Source: Methanobacteriota archaeon (GTDB lineage Archaea > Thermoplasmatota > Thermoplasmata > RBG-16-68-12). From it: a DNA stretch of 9,536 nt. The DNA lies in assembly GCA_005878995.1 (NCBI GenBank), contig VBME01000112.1, positions 1 through 9,536 of the forward strand, written 5' to 3'. This document shows positions 1-6,215 of the stretch, piece after piece (position 1 is the first letter of the stretch; each line of letters begins with the position of its first letter). The notes below the pieces were generated by a model. It did not search any database. It was not told where the DNA came from and saw only the letters and a list, made by a program, of their open reading frames with translations. The position numbers were made by a program, and so were the translations under genes.

Positions 1-387
1 CCACAAGAGGTTGAAGTTCTGCGCGTTGTAATTGATTGTGAAGGCAACGTCGGCTGCGGTCAGCGGGGTGCCGTCGGACCAGTTCACGTTTTGCCGAATC
101 CAATACGTCCAATTCTGATTCGTGGCATCCGGGACAGCGTTCACCGCGATGCTCGGAACGAAATTTCCATCTTGATCAAACGAGTACAAATAGTCATATA
201 CAAGTCCATAGAACTCGAACGACGGATCATTTAGGCCTTGGAATGGGTTCAGTTTGTCCAGCGCTTCGAGGAAGCCGATGCGCAATTCGACCGGGGCCGC
301 TTTCGGGGCCGGCGTGACCGGTGCGGCCCCGACCGTCTGCGTTGCCAGCACGAAAACGACCAAGCCACAAATCACGCCTAGGCGCAT
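1..387 (-). CDS. Peptide/solute ABC transporter substrate-binding protein (family 5), N-terminal part
   Basis: This is the first 129 codons of a gene that runs off the left edge, obtained by translating the reverse strand. Residues 1-21 form a signal peptide: Met-Arg, a hydrophobic core (LGVICGLVVFVLA) and a small-residue cleavage region (TVGA). A Pro/Ala linker follows. The mature part opens with ELRIGFLEALDKLNPF, then has YGLVYDYLYSFDQDGNFVPS and, near residues 92-121, NWTYWIRQNVNWSDGTPLTA and ADVAFTINY. That order (opening strand, L-x-Y/F-D segment, W-x-D-G-x-P-L-T-A-x-D-V) is typical of SBP_bac_5 peptide or nickel binding proteins of Opp/Dpp-type importers. Such proteins act outside the membrane and hand ligand to an ABC permease. 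The start is uncertain: an in-frame GTG at 438 would add 17 Arg-rich residues. Ligand and permease genes are not visible. Confidence 0.88.
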   Translation of the reverse strand, partial: MRLGVICGLVVFVLATQTVGAAPVTPAPKAAPVELRIGFLEALDKLNPFQGLNDPSFEFYGLVYDYLYSFDQDGNFVPSIAVNAVPDATNQNWTYWIRQNVNWSDGTPLTAADVAFTINYNAQNFNLLW

Positions 388-463
388 CTGCCGAATACGA
401 ACCGCCTCCAAAGCGACGCGGAGCCGCCCCCGCCCCACCCGTGATAAAGGATGCCACCGTCCC

Positions 464-480
464 CATATGAAGGTTCCTCC
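464..480 (-). promoter_or_regulatory. Well-spaced GGAGG plus ATG in the wrong frame for the binding-protein gene
   Basis: On the minus strand a GGAGG (476-480) stands nine bases ahead of an ATG (464-466). It is the best translation-initiation signal near the binding-protein gene. However, the reading frame from this ATG differs from the signal-peptide frame, and removing one base in the G-rich run around 421-440 would join them. It could be a chance match, the start of a short leader peptide, or a sign of a sequencing indel. No clear ribosome binding site precedes the in-frame ATG at 387. Confidence 0.35.
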
Positions 481-562
481 GGAATCAAATTCAGAACCAC
501 GCACAGTTCCGCGTCGCAACGTCCGCGGATACTCGCCGATTTGACGACTTTTGTGCAAGAAC

Positions 563-573
563 CTTTAAGAAAA
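563..573 (+). promoter_or_regulatory. Probable archaeal TATA box for the EamA-BASS operon
   Basis: The A/T-rich element CTTTAAGAAAA stands out in a GC-rich intergenic region. A start about 25 bases downstream would fall near 592-598 and leave a leader of roughly 80-90 bases before the ATG at 679. The element is nearly symmetric, so it could also serve the divergent binding-protein gene. Predicted from base composition and spacing only. Confidence 0.5.
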
Positions 574-584
574 CCTGGGGCTTC

Positions 585-598
585 GGTTCGCCCGAACC
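585..598. repeat. Perfect inverted repeat at the predicted transcription start (possible operator)
   Basis: GGTTCGCCCGAACC is a 6-base perfect inverted repeat around a 2-base centre, placed about 20 bases after the TATA element, where RNA polymerase would start. Two further short inverted repeats follow in the leader: TTCCG (600-604) with CGGAA (610-614), and CGCCCG (589-594) with CGGGCG (627-632). The first could be a repressor operator; the others could form leader hairpins. GC-rich DNA gives such matches by chance, so the role is unproven. Confidence 0.35.
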
Positions 599-678
599 CT
601 TCCGACGTGCGGAAAAACGCGCGGAGCGGGCGTTCATGAACGATCAAGACCCAGACAATCGAATCGAGGCGAGGCGAG

Positions 679-1527
679 ATGGAGCTCTGGCTCGTTTGCG
701 CCCTGCTCACGGTCGTCTGCTACGGCGTGGGCGAGGGCCTGTCCAAAGAGCCGACGGTCCGGCTAGGGTCAGCCCGGATGCTCGTCCTGTACGCCCTCGG
801 TAACGCGCCGATCTACGCCGCTTGGTTTCTGTTCGGGTCCGGCTGGGCCCACCTCCCGCTCGAGGGGGTCGTATTCGGCATCGCGAGCGGCGTGTGTGGG
901 TGCCTGGGGACCGTCTTCTGGTTCCGGGCGATGGAATCCGGCACCGCGAGCGTGGTCAGCGGCTTCACGGCCGCGTACCCCGTGATTACGGTCGCGGCCG
1001 CCGTCGCGATCCTCGGCGCTTCTCTCGTCCCGCTGCAAATCGTCGCGATCGCGTTCCTCCTGCTCGGGGCCGTGCTCCTCGGGATCTACGATCACCCGGG
1101 CAACCTGGCGGTCGGCCGCGCGTGGCTCGCGCCGATGCTCCTGGCGATCCTGATGTGGGGCGCGTGGGGGATCGTCGAGAAGCTTGCGATCAACGCACTG
1201 GGCTTCGCGGGGAACTCCGGGATTTACGTGATTGTCTCGACTCCGCTCTACCTCGCGATTGCACTGCCAAGACTCCGGGATCGCGGCTCGTGGGATCGCG
1301 TCGGAATTCGCGAAGCGATTCCGTCTCTTCTCTTGTTCGGCATCGCTGGAATCACCATATTCCTCGCCATCGGCCTCGGTCCCATCGCGATCGTGGTGCC
1401 TCTGACGACTGCGTATCCGGTCGTCGCAATCCTCGTTCGACGGCTCTGGATGGACGAGCGGATGACGATGCCGCAGAAGGTCGCGGTCGTCTTCGCGATC
1501 GTGGGCGCCGCCCTCGTGAGCCTCTGA
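679..1527 (+). CDS. EamA/DMT-superfamily transporter
   Basis: A 282-residue, almost wholly hydrophobic protein with about ten predicted membrane helices, the usual size and layout of a drug/metabolite transporter built from two five-helix EamA repeats. The duplication shows directly: the first half has GFTAAYPVITV followed by QIVAIAFLLLGAVLLG, and the second has PLTTAYPVVAI followed by QKVAVVFAIVGAALVSL. The acidic residue normally found before the last helix of each repeat is kept in the second half (MDERMTMPQ) but replaced in the first (LGASLVPLQ). Family members export amino acids, metabolites or drugs; the substrate cannot be told here. The ATG follows a purine-rich GAGGCGAGGCGAG stretch. 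The downstream symporter-like gene begins 39 bases after the stop, so the two are probably co-transcribed. Confidence 0.88.
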   Translation: MELWLVCALLTVVCYGVGEGLSKEPTVRLGSARMLVLYALGNAPIYAAWFLFGSGWAHLPLEGVVFGIASGVCGCLGTVFWFRAMESGTASVVSGFTAAYPVITVAAAVAILGASLVPLQIVAIAFLLLGAVLLGIYDHPGNLAVGRAWLAPMLLAILMWGAWGIVEKLAINALGFAGNSGIYVIVSTPLYLAIALPRLRDRGSWDRVGIREAIPSLLLFGIAGITIFLAIGLGPIAIVVPLTTAYPVVAILVRRLWMDERMTMPQKVAVVFAIVGAALVSL

Positions 1528-1566
1528 GGCGGCAGCCTTTTCCGCGGATGCCTATCTCGGGCCCCC

Positions 1567-2466
1567 GTGTTCCGCCCATGGCGCAGCTTCCCGACGATGG
1601 TGGCTTCGGGCCTCGTCGTCGGTTTCGCCACGGGCGGCTTTCCCGCGTACTCGAAAGAGATTGCGGAGGTGGCCCTCATCCTCGGGATGACGTTCTCCCT
1701 GACCGAGATCTCGATTTCCGGAATCTCGCCCCGGGAGGAGCTGCGACGGTTCCTCGTCGCGTTCGGGATGAGCTACGTGGTCCTGAGCGGCCTCATCCTT
1801 TCGTTCGCGGTCCTGAGTCCGGATCCCCAGATCCGGAATGGCTGGGTTCTCATGGCAGCCGTCCCGCCGGCGATCGCCGTCGTGCCGATCACCTCAATCC
1901 TCAAAGGGGACACGCGACGGTCCTTGGTCTCCCTCGCCCTTCTGTACGTGCTGGGCCTCGGGCTCGTGCCCGCGATCACCTTGGCGTTCACGAGTCAAAC
2001 CGCGCCGTTCGAGGAGCTCGTCTTGCAGACGGTCCTGCTGATAGGAGTGCCTCTCGTCGCGTCGCGTTTCTTTCGGCGGTGGTCCCGCACCGCCGAGTTC
2101 CGGACCAGTGCGGTGAGCATCTCGTTCTTCTTCCTCGTGATCGCGATTGCCGGCTCGACTCGAGGTCCCTTGCTGGCCCACCCTGAGCTCATCGCGTCCC
2201 TCGCGGTGTTGGGGTTCGGACGGACCTTCCTTCTCGGCGGACTTGTGTTCGTCGTCACGCGAACTTTGCATGTCCCGTGGGCGGACCGGGTGGCCGTCAC
2301 GGCCTTCTCGTCGTTCAAGAACCTCGGGCTGACCGTTGTCCTTGCGTTCGCGGTGTTCGGGCCCGAGGCGACGTTGCCTTCGATCGTGTCCCTGGTCTTC
2401 GAGATCCTGTGGCTCGGCGGCCTGCCGATCCTGTTCCGAGCGGAACTTGCGAGGGCCGCGGCCTAG
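1567..2466 (+). CDS. Bile acid:sodium symporter-like (BASS family) membrane protein
   Basis: A 299-residue polytopic membrane protein with about nine or ten helices. The central PPAIAVVPITSILKGDTRRS and the late SSFKNLGLTVVLAFAVFGPE segments match the two broken-helix crossover regions of the BASS/SBF fold, where related proteins bind sodium: a Pro-rich break followed by GD in the first, and N-L-G-L followed by F-G-P-E in the second. Characterised relatives import bile acids, pyruvate, pantothenate or other organic anions with sodium; the substrate here is unknown. The start is either GTG at 1567 or ATG at 1597. The longer form adds only a short basic segment (MFRPWRSFPT). It lies 39 bases behind the EamA gene, which suggests one transcript, and ends 15 bases from the convergent thioredoxin-like gene. 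Confidence 0.78.
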   Translation: MFRPWRSFPTMVASGLVVGFATGGFPAYSKEIAEVALILGMTFSLTEISISGISPREELRRFLVAFGMSYVVLSGLILSFAVLSPDPQIRNGWVLMAAVPPAIAVVPITSILKGDTRRSLVSLALLYVLGLGLVPAITLAFTSQTAPFEELVLQTVLLIGVPLVASRFFRRWSRTAEFRTSAVSISFFFLVIAIAGSTRGPLLAHPELIASLAVLGFGRTFLLGGLVFVVTRTLHVPWADRVAVTAFSSFKNLGLTVVLAFAVFGPEATLPSIVSLVFEILWLGGLPILFRAELARAAA

Positions 2467-2481
2467 ACGCCGGGCTAGTCG

Positions 2482-2874
2482 TCACGCTCGGGAAGGACGA
2501 GTCGAGAGCGCCCGCGACACGGCATCCTTGACCGGACCCGAGTCCTTGGGATCCCGAAACACCTCGTGGCCATCCACGACGACCGCGAATCCTTTGCCGA
2601 TGCGGTACCGGAGGCCCAGCCAGACGCCCCTCGGCGAGTCCAGTCCGACGACCTCGATCCGGACGCTGTCCCCGAAATCGCGGAACAGGTCTTCGGCAAT
2701 GTGATGCGCCCGTTCCGCGTTCTCGAGCACGAAGCCCGGGGTCTCCTGCCACTCTTCCTCTCTCAGCGCCTCCACGTTCCGCTGGGTGAACGGCTGCGCG
2801 CAGGCGGGCCCGCACGGCTTGAGGATGGCCGGGAGCAAGCCCACGAGCTGGACCTTCGGCGGCTTCGAGGCCAC
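2482..2874 (-). CDS. Small thioredoxin-like protein with a CGPAC motif (putative)
   Basis: A 130-residue soluble protein starting at GTG 2874. The start is supported by GAAGGTCATC (2883-2892), a good anti-16S match eight bases upstream; a longer reading to 3009 has an implausible Arg-rich N-terminus. Residues 7-15 form a hydrophobic strand (KVQLVGLLP). Cys21-Gly-Pro-Ala-Cys25 follows, like a thioredoxin CGPC with one extra residue. Next come a long helix (about 51-67), a strand (VRIEVVGLD, 71-79), then KGFAVVVDGHEVF (94-106), which resembles the second half of small thioredoxin-like redox proteins, and a C-terminal helix. A roughly 25-residue charged insert separates the cysteines from the main helix, unlike standard thioredoxins. 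I do not recognise a named family. It could be a redox or metal-binding protein; CXXXC also occurs in metal sites. Confidence 0.6.
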   Translation of the reverse strand: MASKPPKVQLVGLLPAILKPCGPACAQPFTQRNVEALREEEWQETPGFVLENAERAHHIAEDLFRDFGDSVRIEVVGLDSPRGVWLGLRYRIGKGFAVVVDGHEVFRDPKDSGPVKDAVSRALSTRPSRA

Positions 2875-2882
2875 GAAGGAAA

Positions 2883-2892
2883 GATGACCTTC
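2883..2892 (-). promoter_or_regulatory. Ribosome binding site fixing the GTG start of the thioredoxin-like gene
   Basis: The minus strand reads GAAGGTCATC here, eight of ten positions matching GGAGGTGATC, and is followed by eight bases and then GTG (2872-2874). No other candidate start in this frame has such a site, and the codons before it do not look like protein. Confidence 0.55.
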
Positions 2893-2981
2893 GACCCTAA
2901 GTGCTTTCGGGCGCGAGAATTGCGGGCAACGCGACCCGGCATCTCGCGGCTCGGCCAATCGGCGAGGCCGGTAAACGTGAC

Positions 2982-2988
2982 TTTTAAG
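2982..2988 (+). promoter_or_regulatory. Probable TATA box for cstA
   Basis: TTTTAAG sits in the GC-rich divergent intergenic region about 65-70 bases before the cstA GTG. A start about 25 bases downstream would give a leader of roughly 40 bases containing the GAGGAGG site. It is too far from the divergent thioredoxin-like gene to be an obvious leaderless promoter for that gene. Confidence 0.5.
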
Positions 2989-3037
2989 CGCCCTGAGACG
3001 ATTATCCACGGCAGCCTCTGACAGGGGGCTCGGGGTA

Positions 3038-3044
3038 GAGGAGG
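3038..3044 (+). promoter_or_regulatory. Strong ribosome binding site for cstA
   Basis: GAGGAGG lies seven bases before the GTG at 3052 and decides the start of the transporter. The protein from this GTG begins directly with a membrane segment, as expected for CstA. Confidence 0.65.
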
Positions 3045-3051
3045 CGAGTAC

Positions 3052-4854
3052 GTGGCCGACTTTCTAGGGACACCGTTCTTGTGGGTCGTGGCGACGATTG
3101 TTCTTTATGGGATCGCGTACTGGGGCTACGGGAAGTGGATCGACCGCCGCGTGTGGCGGTCGGACGCGAAGCGGACCACGCCCGCCCACATGTACATGGA
3201 CGGCGTGGAGTACTTCCCCGTCAGTCGGTACGTCCTTTGGGGATACCAATTCAAAAGCGTCGCGGCCCTCGGTCCGATCCTCGGGCCGTTCATCGGGATC
3301 AAGTTTGGATGGCTTCCCGCGCTGATTTGGATTATCGGCGGGAACTTCTTCATCGGCTGGTTGCAGGACTACGGCGCGATGATGCTGTCCGTCCGGAAAG
3401 AGGGCCGGTCGTTCGGTCCGATCACCTATGAGTTCACGGGCGCAAAGGGGCGGACGAACCTCCTCGCGTTCGTGCTGTTCTATCTCATCATCATCTCGGC
3501 CGCCTTCATCGCCCTTATCGCTGTTTTTTGGAGCAAGTACCCGGGGACGTTCATCGCGACGGTCGGGATCATCTTCGCGGGGGTGTTGTGCGGCCAACTC
3601 CTGTACCGCGTGAAGATGAACGTCTTCGCGGTCACCGGGATCGGGCTGGCCCTCGTCGTGCTGAGCATCTGGATCGGAGTCTACACCTCCGCGCAATGGC
3701 CCAGTTCCTTCCCGACCGTCCTCCCCCTTGGAGACTGGACCGTCCCCGCTTGGGCGCTCCTCGCCGTCCTCATCTTGTACGCAGCCGCGGTCTTGCCGAC
3801 ACCCTTGTTCGTCCAGCCCACGAACTATCTCGCCTTCTATCCGGCGTACGCCGCGATCATCCTCCTCCTCGTGGGCGCCCTCGCGACGCCATTCACGAAT
3901 ATCTCCGTCACGATGCCGCCGGGTCCCATTCTCTTTCAGGCCGACACCGGACCCCTCTGGCCCATCCTCTTCGTGGCAATCGCGTGCGGCGCGATCTCGG
4001 GTTGGCACAGCCTCGTGAGTAGCTCGTCCTCGTCGAAGCAACTGGACATCGAGACGGACGCCCTCCCCGTCGGCGGCGGCGCAATGCTCTCCGAGGGGCT
4101 CCTCGCGTTGGTCTCCCTCATCGCCTACATGGTCCTTGCACCGAGCTTCTTCGCGCAAGGGAACTATCCCTCCTGGGTCGAAGGGGCGATCGTGCTGACC
4201 TCCCCGTTCCTCGGGGGGCGGGCGGCGGCCGGCGCTACGCTGACGGTATTCTTCGGTTTGGTCCTGGTGATCTACGCGCTAACGGTGCAGGCCCTCGTGA
4301 CTCGTTTCTTCCGCCTCGTATCGGCCGAGACGTGGTCGGAAGGCCGCTTCCGGGTCTTCGGCAACAAACACGTTGCCACCGTTGTCGGTTTGGGCATCCC
4401 GTGGGCGTTCGCCGTTTCCGGGAGCTGGTGGGCGCTGTGGTTGTACTTCGGCGGATCGAACCAGCTCCTCGCCGGGCTCGCGATCATGTTGATTACGATC
4501 CACCTCGCGAAGGTCCGCGCTCCGACGCGGTACTCGCTCATTCCTGCCGTGTTCATGATCATCACGACGCTGGCGGCGCTCGCCTGGCAGGTCTACTTCT
4601 TCACGAAAGCCGTGGTCGATTACCTGAACGGCAGCTCGACCGGGATATTCGGGAATGTCCGGGCACCGATCAACAAAGCGCCATACGCGCTCGTCGCACT
4701 CGGAATCAACGCGGTCTTCGTCGTCATCGGCGCGGTCTTGTTCCTCGTCGGGCTATCCATGGCGATCCGCCTGTTCCGCAGCTACCTCTCGAGCAAGGCA
4801 GAAGCCCGAGTCAAAGCGCCCGCGGCGGCGGATGGCGGTACCCGGGAGCGATAG
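3052..4854 (+). CDS. cstA: Carbon starvation protein CstA family transporter
   Basis: A 600-residue integral membrane protein with about 15-16 helices. CstA landmarks are visible: an early DGVEYFP followed by RYVLWGYQFKSVAALGPILG (CstA proteins have D-G-x-x-[FY]-x-P then a G-H/Y-x-F-x-x-I-A-x-x-G-P-x-x-G-P run); a WLQDYGAMMLSVRKEGRSFG segment; and, at residues 317-331, GWHSLVSSSSSSKQL, equivalent to the family's G-F-H-[AS]-L-[IV]-S-S-G-T-[TS]-x-K signature. Here the usual G-T is replaced by serines, giving six in a row. Known members take up peptides or pyruvate, probably with protons, during carbon limitation. The length is near 600 rather than the roughly 700 of E. coli CstA, and the soluble tail is short and Ala/Lys/Arg rich. 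The next gene starts 62 bases downstream on the same strand, so read-through is possible. Confidence 0.93.
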   Translation: MADFLGTPFLWVVATIVLYGIAYWGYGKWIDRRVWRSDAKRTTPAHMYMDGVEYFPVSRYVLWGYQFKSVAALGPILGPFIGIKFGWLPALIWIIGGNFFIGWLQDYGAMMLSVRKEGRSFGPITYEFTGAKGRTNLLAFVLFYLIIISAAFIALIAVFWSKYPGTFIATVGIIFAGVLCGQLLYRVKMNVFAVTGIGLALVVLSIWIGVYTSAQWPSSFPTVLPLGDWTVPAWALLAVLILYAAAVLPTPLFVQPTNYLAFYPAYAAIILLLVGALATPFTNISVTMPPGPILFQADTGPLWPILFVAIACGAISGWHSLVSSSSSSKQLDIETDALPVGGGAMLSEGLLALVSLIAYMVLAPSFFAQGNYPSWVEGAIVLTSPFLGGRAAAGATLTVFFGLVLVIYALTVQALVTRFFRLVSAETWSEGRFRVFGNKHVATVVGLGIPWAFAVSGSWWALWLYFGGSNQLLAGLAIMLITIHLAKVRAPTRYSLIPAVFMIITTLAALAWQVYFFTKAVVDYLNGSSTGIFGNVRAPINKAPYALVALGINAVFVVIGAVLFLVGLSMAIRLFRSYLSSKAEARVKAPAAADGGTRER

Positions 4855-4916
4855 CGGCGAGTTCGGACAACGCTCATAGGCTCGGCGCGGATGCGGTGGG
4901 TCGAAGGAGTGGGCAG

Positions 4917-5207
4917 ATGACGGAATCGAAGGACCCGGCGAAACCGAAAGGTCGCAGCAAGAAGGTCAAGGAGGGCGTCAAAGGCGTCCTCTATGGGATG
5001 GCGGCCCACGGCCACGTCACCGCCGCGCTGCGGACGAGGATGTATCTGGAGCACCTGTTCATGTTCATCACGCTTGGCGACATGCTCGGGGTCCCAGTCA
5101 TTCCCCCGTATTACTCTCTACGGATCCTCCCGTACGCCGTCCCGAACATCAAGAGCTGGAAGCAGCGGGTCTTCCGCGAACGGGACTTCACCGACCAAGT
5201 GTTTTGA
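4917..5207 (+). CDS. Small basic protein of a paralogous pair flanking the ArsA/Get3-like ATPases
   Basis: 96 residues. Residues 1-24 are Lys-rich and probably flexible (TESKDPAKPKGRSKKVKEG); the rest is helical and amphipathic. The stretch from LGVPVIPPYYSLRILPY through KSWKQRVFRERD aligns without gaps to the protein at 8462-8731 (LGIPLMNSYVSMRLLPH through EGWKRREMRERD): by hand 16 of 34 positions are identical. I do not recognise the family. The ATG follows GGAG (4905-4908). Its TGA lies only eight bases before the ATG of the first ATPase, and an alternative TTG start of that ATPase would overlap the stop, so the two are almost certainly translationally coupled. By position it is a likely partner or adaptor of the ATPase pair; this is inference. 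No signal peptide or convincing membrane helix is present. Confidence 0.82.
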   Translation: MTESKDPAKPKGRSKKVKEGVKGVLYGMAAHGHVTAALRTRMYLEHLFMFITLGDMLGVPVIPPYYSLRILPYAVPNIKSWKQRVFRERDFTDQVF

Positions 5208-5215
5208 GGGAATCG

Positions 5216-6208
5216 ATGGGCCTTTCCTCGTTCTTTGAGAAGAAAGGCGACAAGGGAATCGTGATCTTCGCGGGGAAGGGGGGCCTCGGCAAGACGACGT
5301 GCAGCGCGGGGCTGAGCCATTACATGGCCGCGAAGCGGAATCGGAAGGTCCTCTGCTTCTCGACGGATCCGCAGGCGAGCTTGAGCGACATCTTCGACCG
5401 GGACATCTTCGGGAAAGGGTTGATCCGCGTCGTTCCGAACCTGGATGTCGTGGAGATCGACGCGGATCGTCGGGTGGCCGACTACCAGGCGGAGGTCAAG
5501 CAGAAGATCCTCACCATGTATGGCCTCACCGAACTTCCGACGGAGATCGAAGAGTACATCGACTCGACGTCCGCGGAACCAGCGATGTACGAGTCCGCCA
5601 CGTACGATGCGATGGCCGATCTCGTCTCGACGAGCGGCCACGACCTCTACGTCTTCGACATGCCGCCGTTCGGACACGGCGTGCGGATGATCGCGATGGC
5701 GGGGATCTTGAGCAAATGGGTCGGGAAGATCACGGAGGCCCGCGAGAAGGCGCAGGAGTACGAGGCCGTCGCCGCGACGTTGAAGGGGGGCAAGGTCTCC
5801 GAGGACGAAGTCCTCCGGGAACTCCAAGAGATCCAGACTAAGATCACCCGTTTCACCGACCTGATGGTGGACCAGCGGCGCACCTCGTTCTTCATGGTCC
5901 TGATCCCGGAGCGCATGGCGATCCTCGACACGGAGCGGGCCCTCGAGATGTTCGACGCGCTCGGCCTCCAGATGGCAGGGCTCATCGTGAATCAGGTGTA
6001 TCCCGCGGAACTCGCGGATGCCAAAGGCGGTGAGGCAACAGAGTTCCTCCGGAACCGTGTCCTGATGCAACGCAAGTACCTCGACGAGATCCGTTCGAAG
6101 TTCGCCGGCAAGGTCGTCGCGATGCTCCCCATGTACCCGCGCGAGCCGCGCGGCCTCGACATGATCGAAAAGGTCTCGCAGGACCTGCTGTTCGGCCCGG
6201 CGCTCTGA
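5216..6208 (+). CDS. ArsA/Get3-like ATPase, catalytic-type subunit
   Basis: 330 residues from the ATG at 5216, which has GAGGG (5206-5210) upstream; a TTG at 5204 would add four residues. It is a deviant Walker A ATPase of the ArsA/TRC40/Get3 class. The P-loop GKGGLGKTT spans residues 20-28 and includes the signature Lys21. Switch I is STDPQASLSDIF (49-60) with catalytic Asp51; the His usual in DPAH is Ala here. Switch II is DMPPFGHGVRM (148-158), keeping Asp and Gly-His, and IVNQ (257-260) is the base-binding Asn-Gln. Residues about 160-222 form a charged helical insert with few Met, unlike the Met-rich client groove of Get3. The Get3 zinc CXXC and the cysteine triad of arsenite-stimulated ArsA are absent. 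The family works as ATP-driven dimers, often delivering membrane proteins. The adjacent, more degenerate homologue suggests a heterodimer. Confidence 0.92.
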   Translation: MGLSSFFEKKGDKGIVIFAGKGGLGKTTCSAGLSHYMAAKRNRKVLCFSTDPQASLSDIFDRDIFGKGLIRVVPNLDVVEIDADRRVADYQAEVKQKILTMYGLTELPTEIEEYIDSTSAEPAMYESATYDAMADLVSTSGHDLYVFDMPPFGHGVRMIAMAGILSKWVGKITEAREKAQEYEAVAATLKGGKVSEDEVLRELQEIQTKITRFTDLMVDQRRTSFFMVLIPERMAILDTERALEMFDALGLQMAGLIVNQVYPAELADAKGGEATEFLRNRVLMQRKYLDEIRSKFAGKVVAMLPMYPREPRGLDMIEKVSQDLLFGPAL

Positions 6209-6215
6209 GGTGTCT

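Noticed and set aside
636..678. ATG at about 636 as a leader peptide or earlier start before the EamA gene.
   Set aside because: It is out of frame with EamA, has no ribosome binding site, and continues as shadow translation.
822..2186. Long 454-codon plus-strand open frame across the EamA and BASS genes.
   Set aside because: Arg/Pro/Asp-rich translation with no membrane helices, out of frame with two clear transporter genes; a GC-rich shadow.
2482..2874. The thioredoxin-like protein as an ArsD-type arsenic chaperone, from its hydrophobic first strand, Cys pair and a vaguely similar middle section.
   Set aside because: ArsD carries a Cys-Cys pair near the N-terminus and different downstream motifs; the similarity is too loose, and the gene is in another transcription unit.
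2566..3021. 151-codon plus-strand open frame between BASS and cstA.
   Set aside because: It lies antisense to the thioredoxin-like gene, which has a good ribosome binding site and sensible secondary structure; the plus-strand product does not look folded.
3064..4158. 364-codon minus-strand open frame opposite cstA.
   Set aside because: Highly charged, repetitive composition typical of an antisense shadow of a membrane protein gene.
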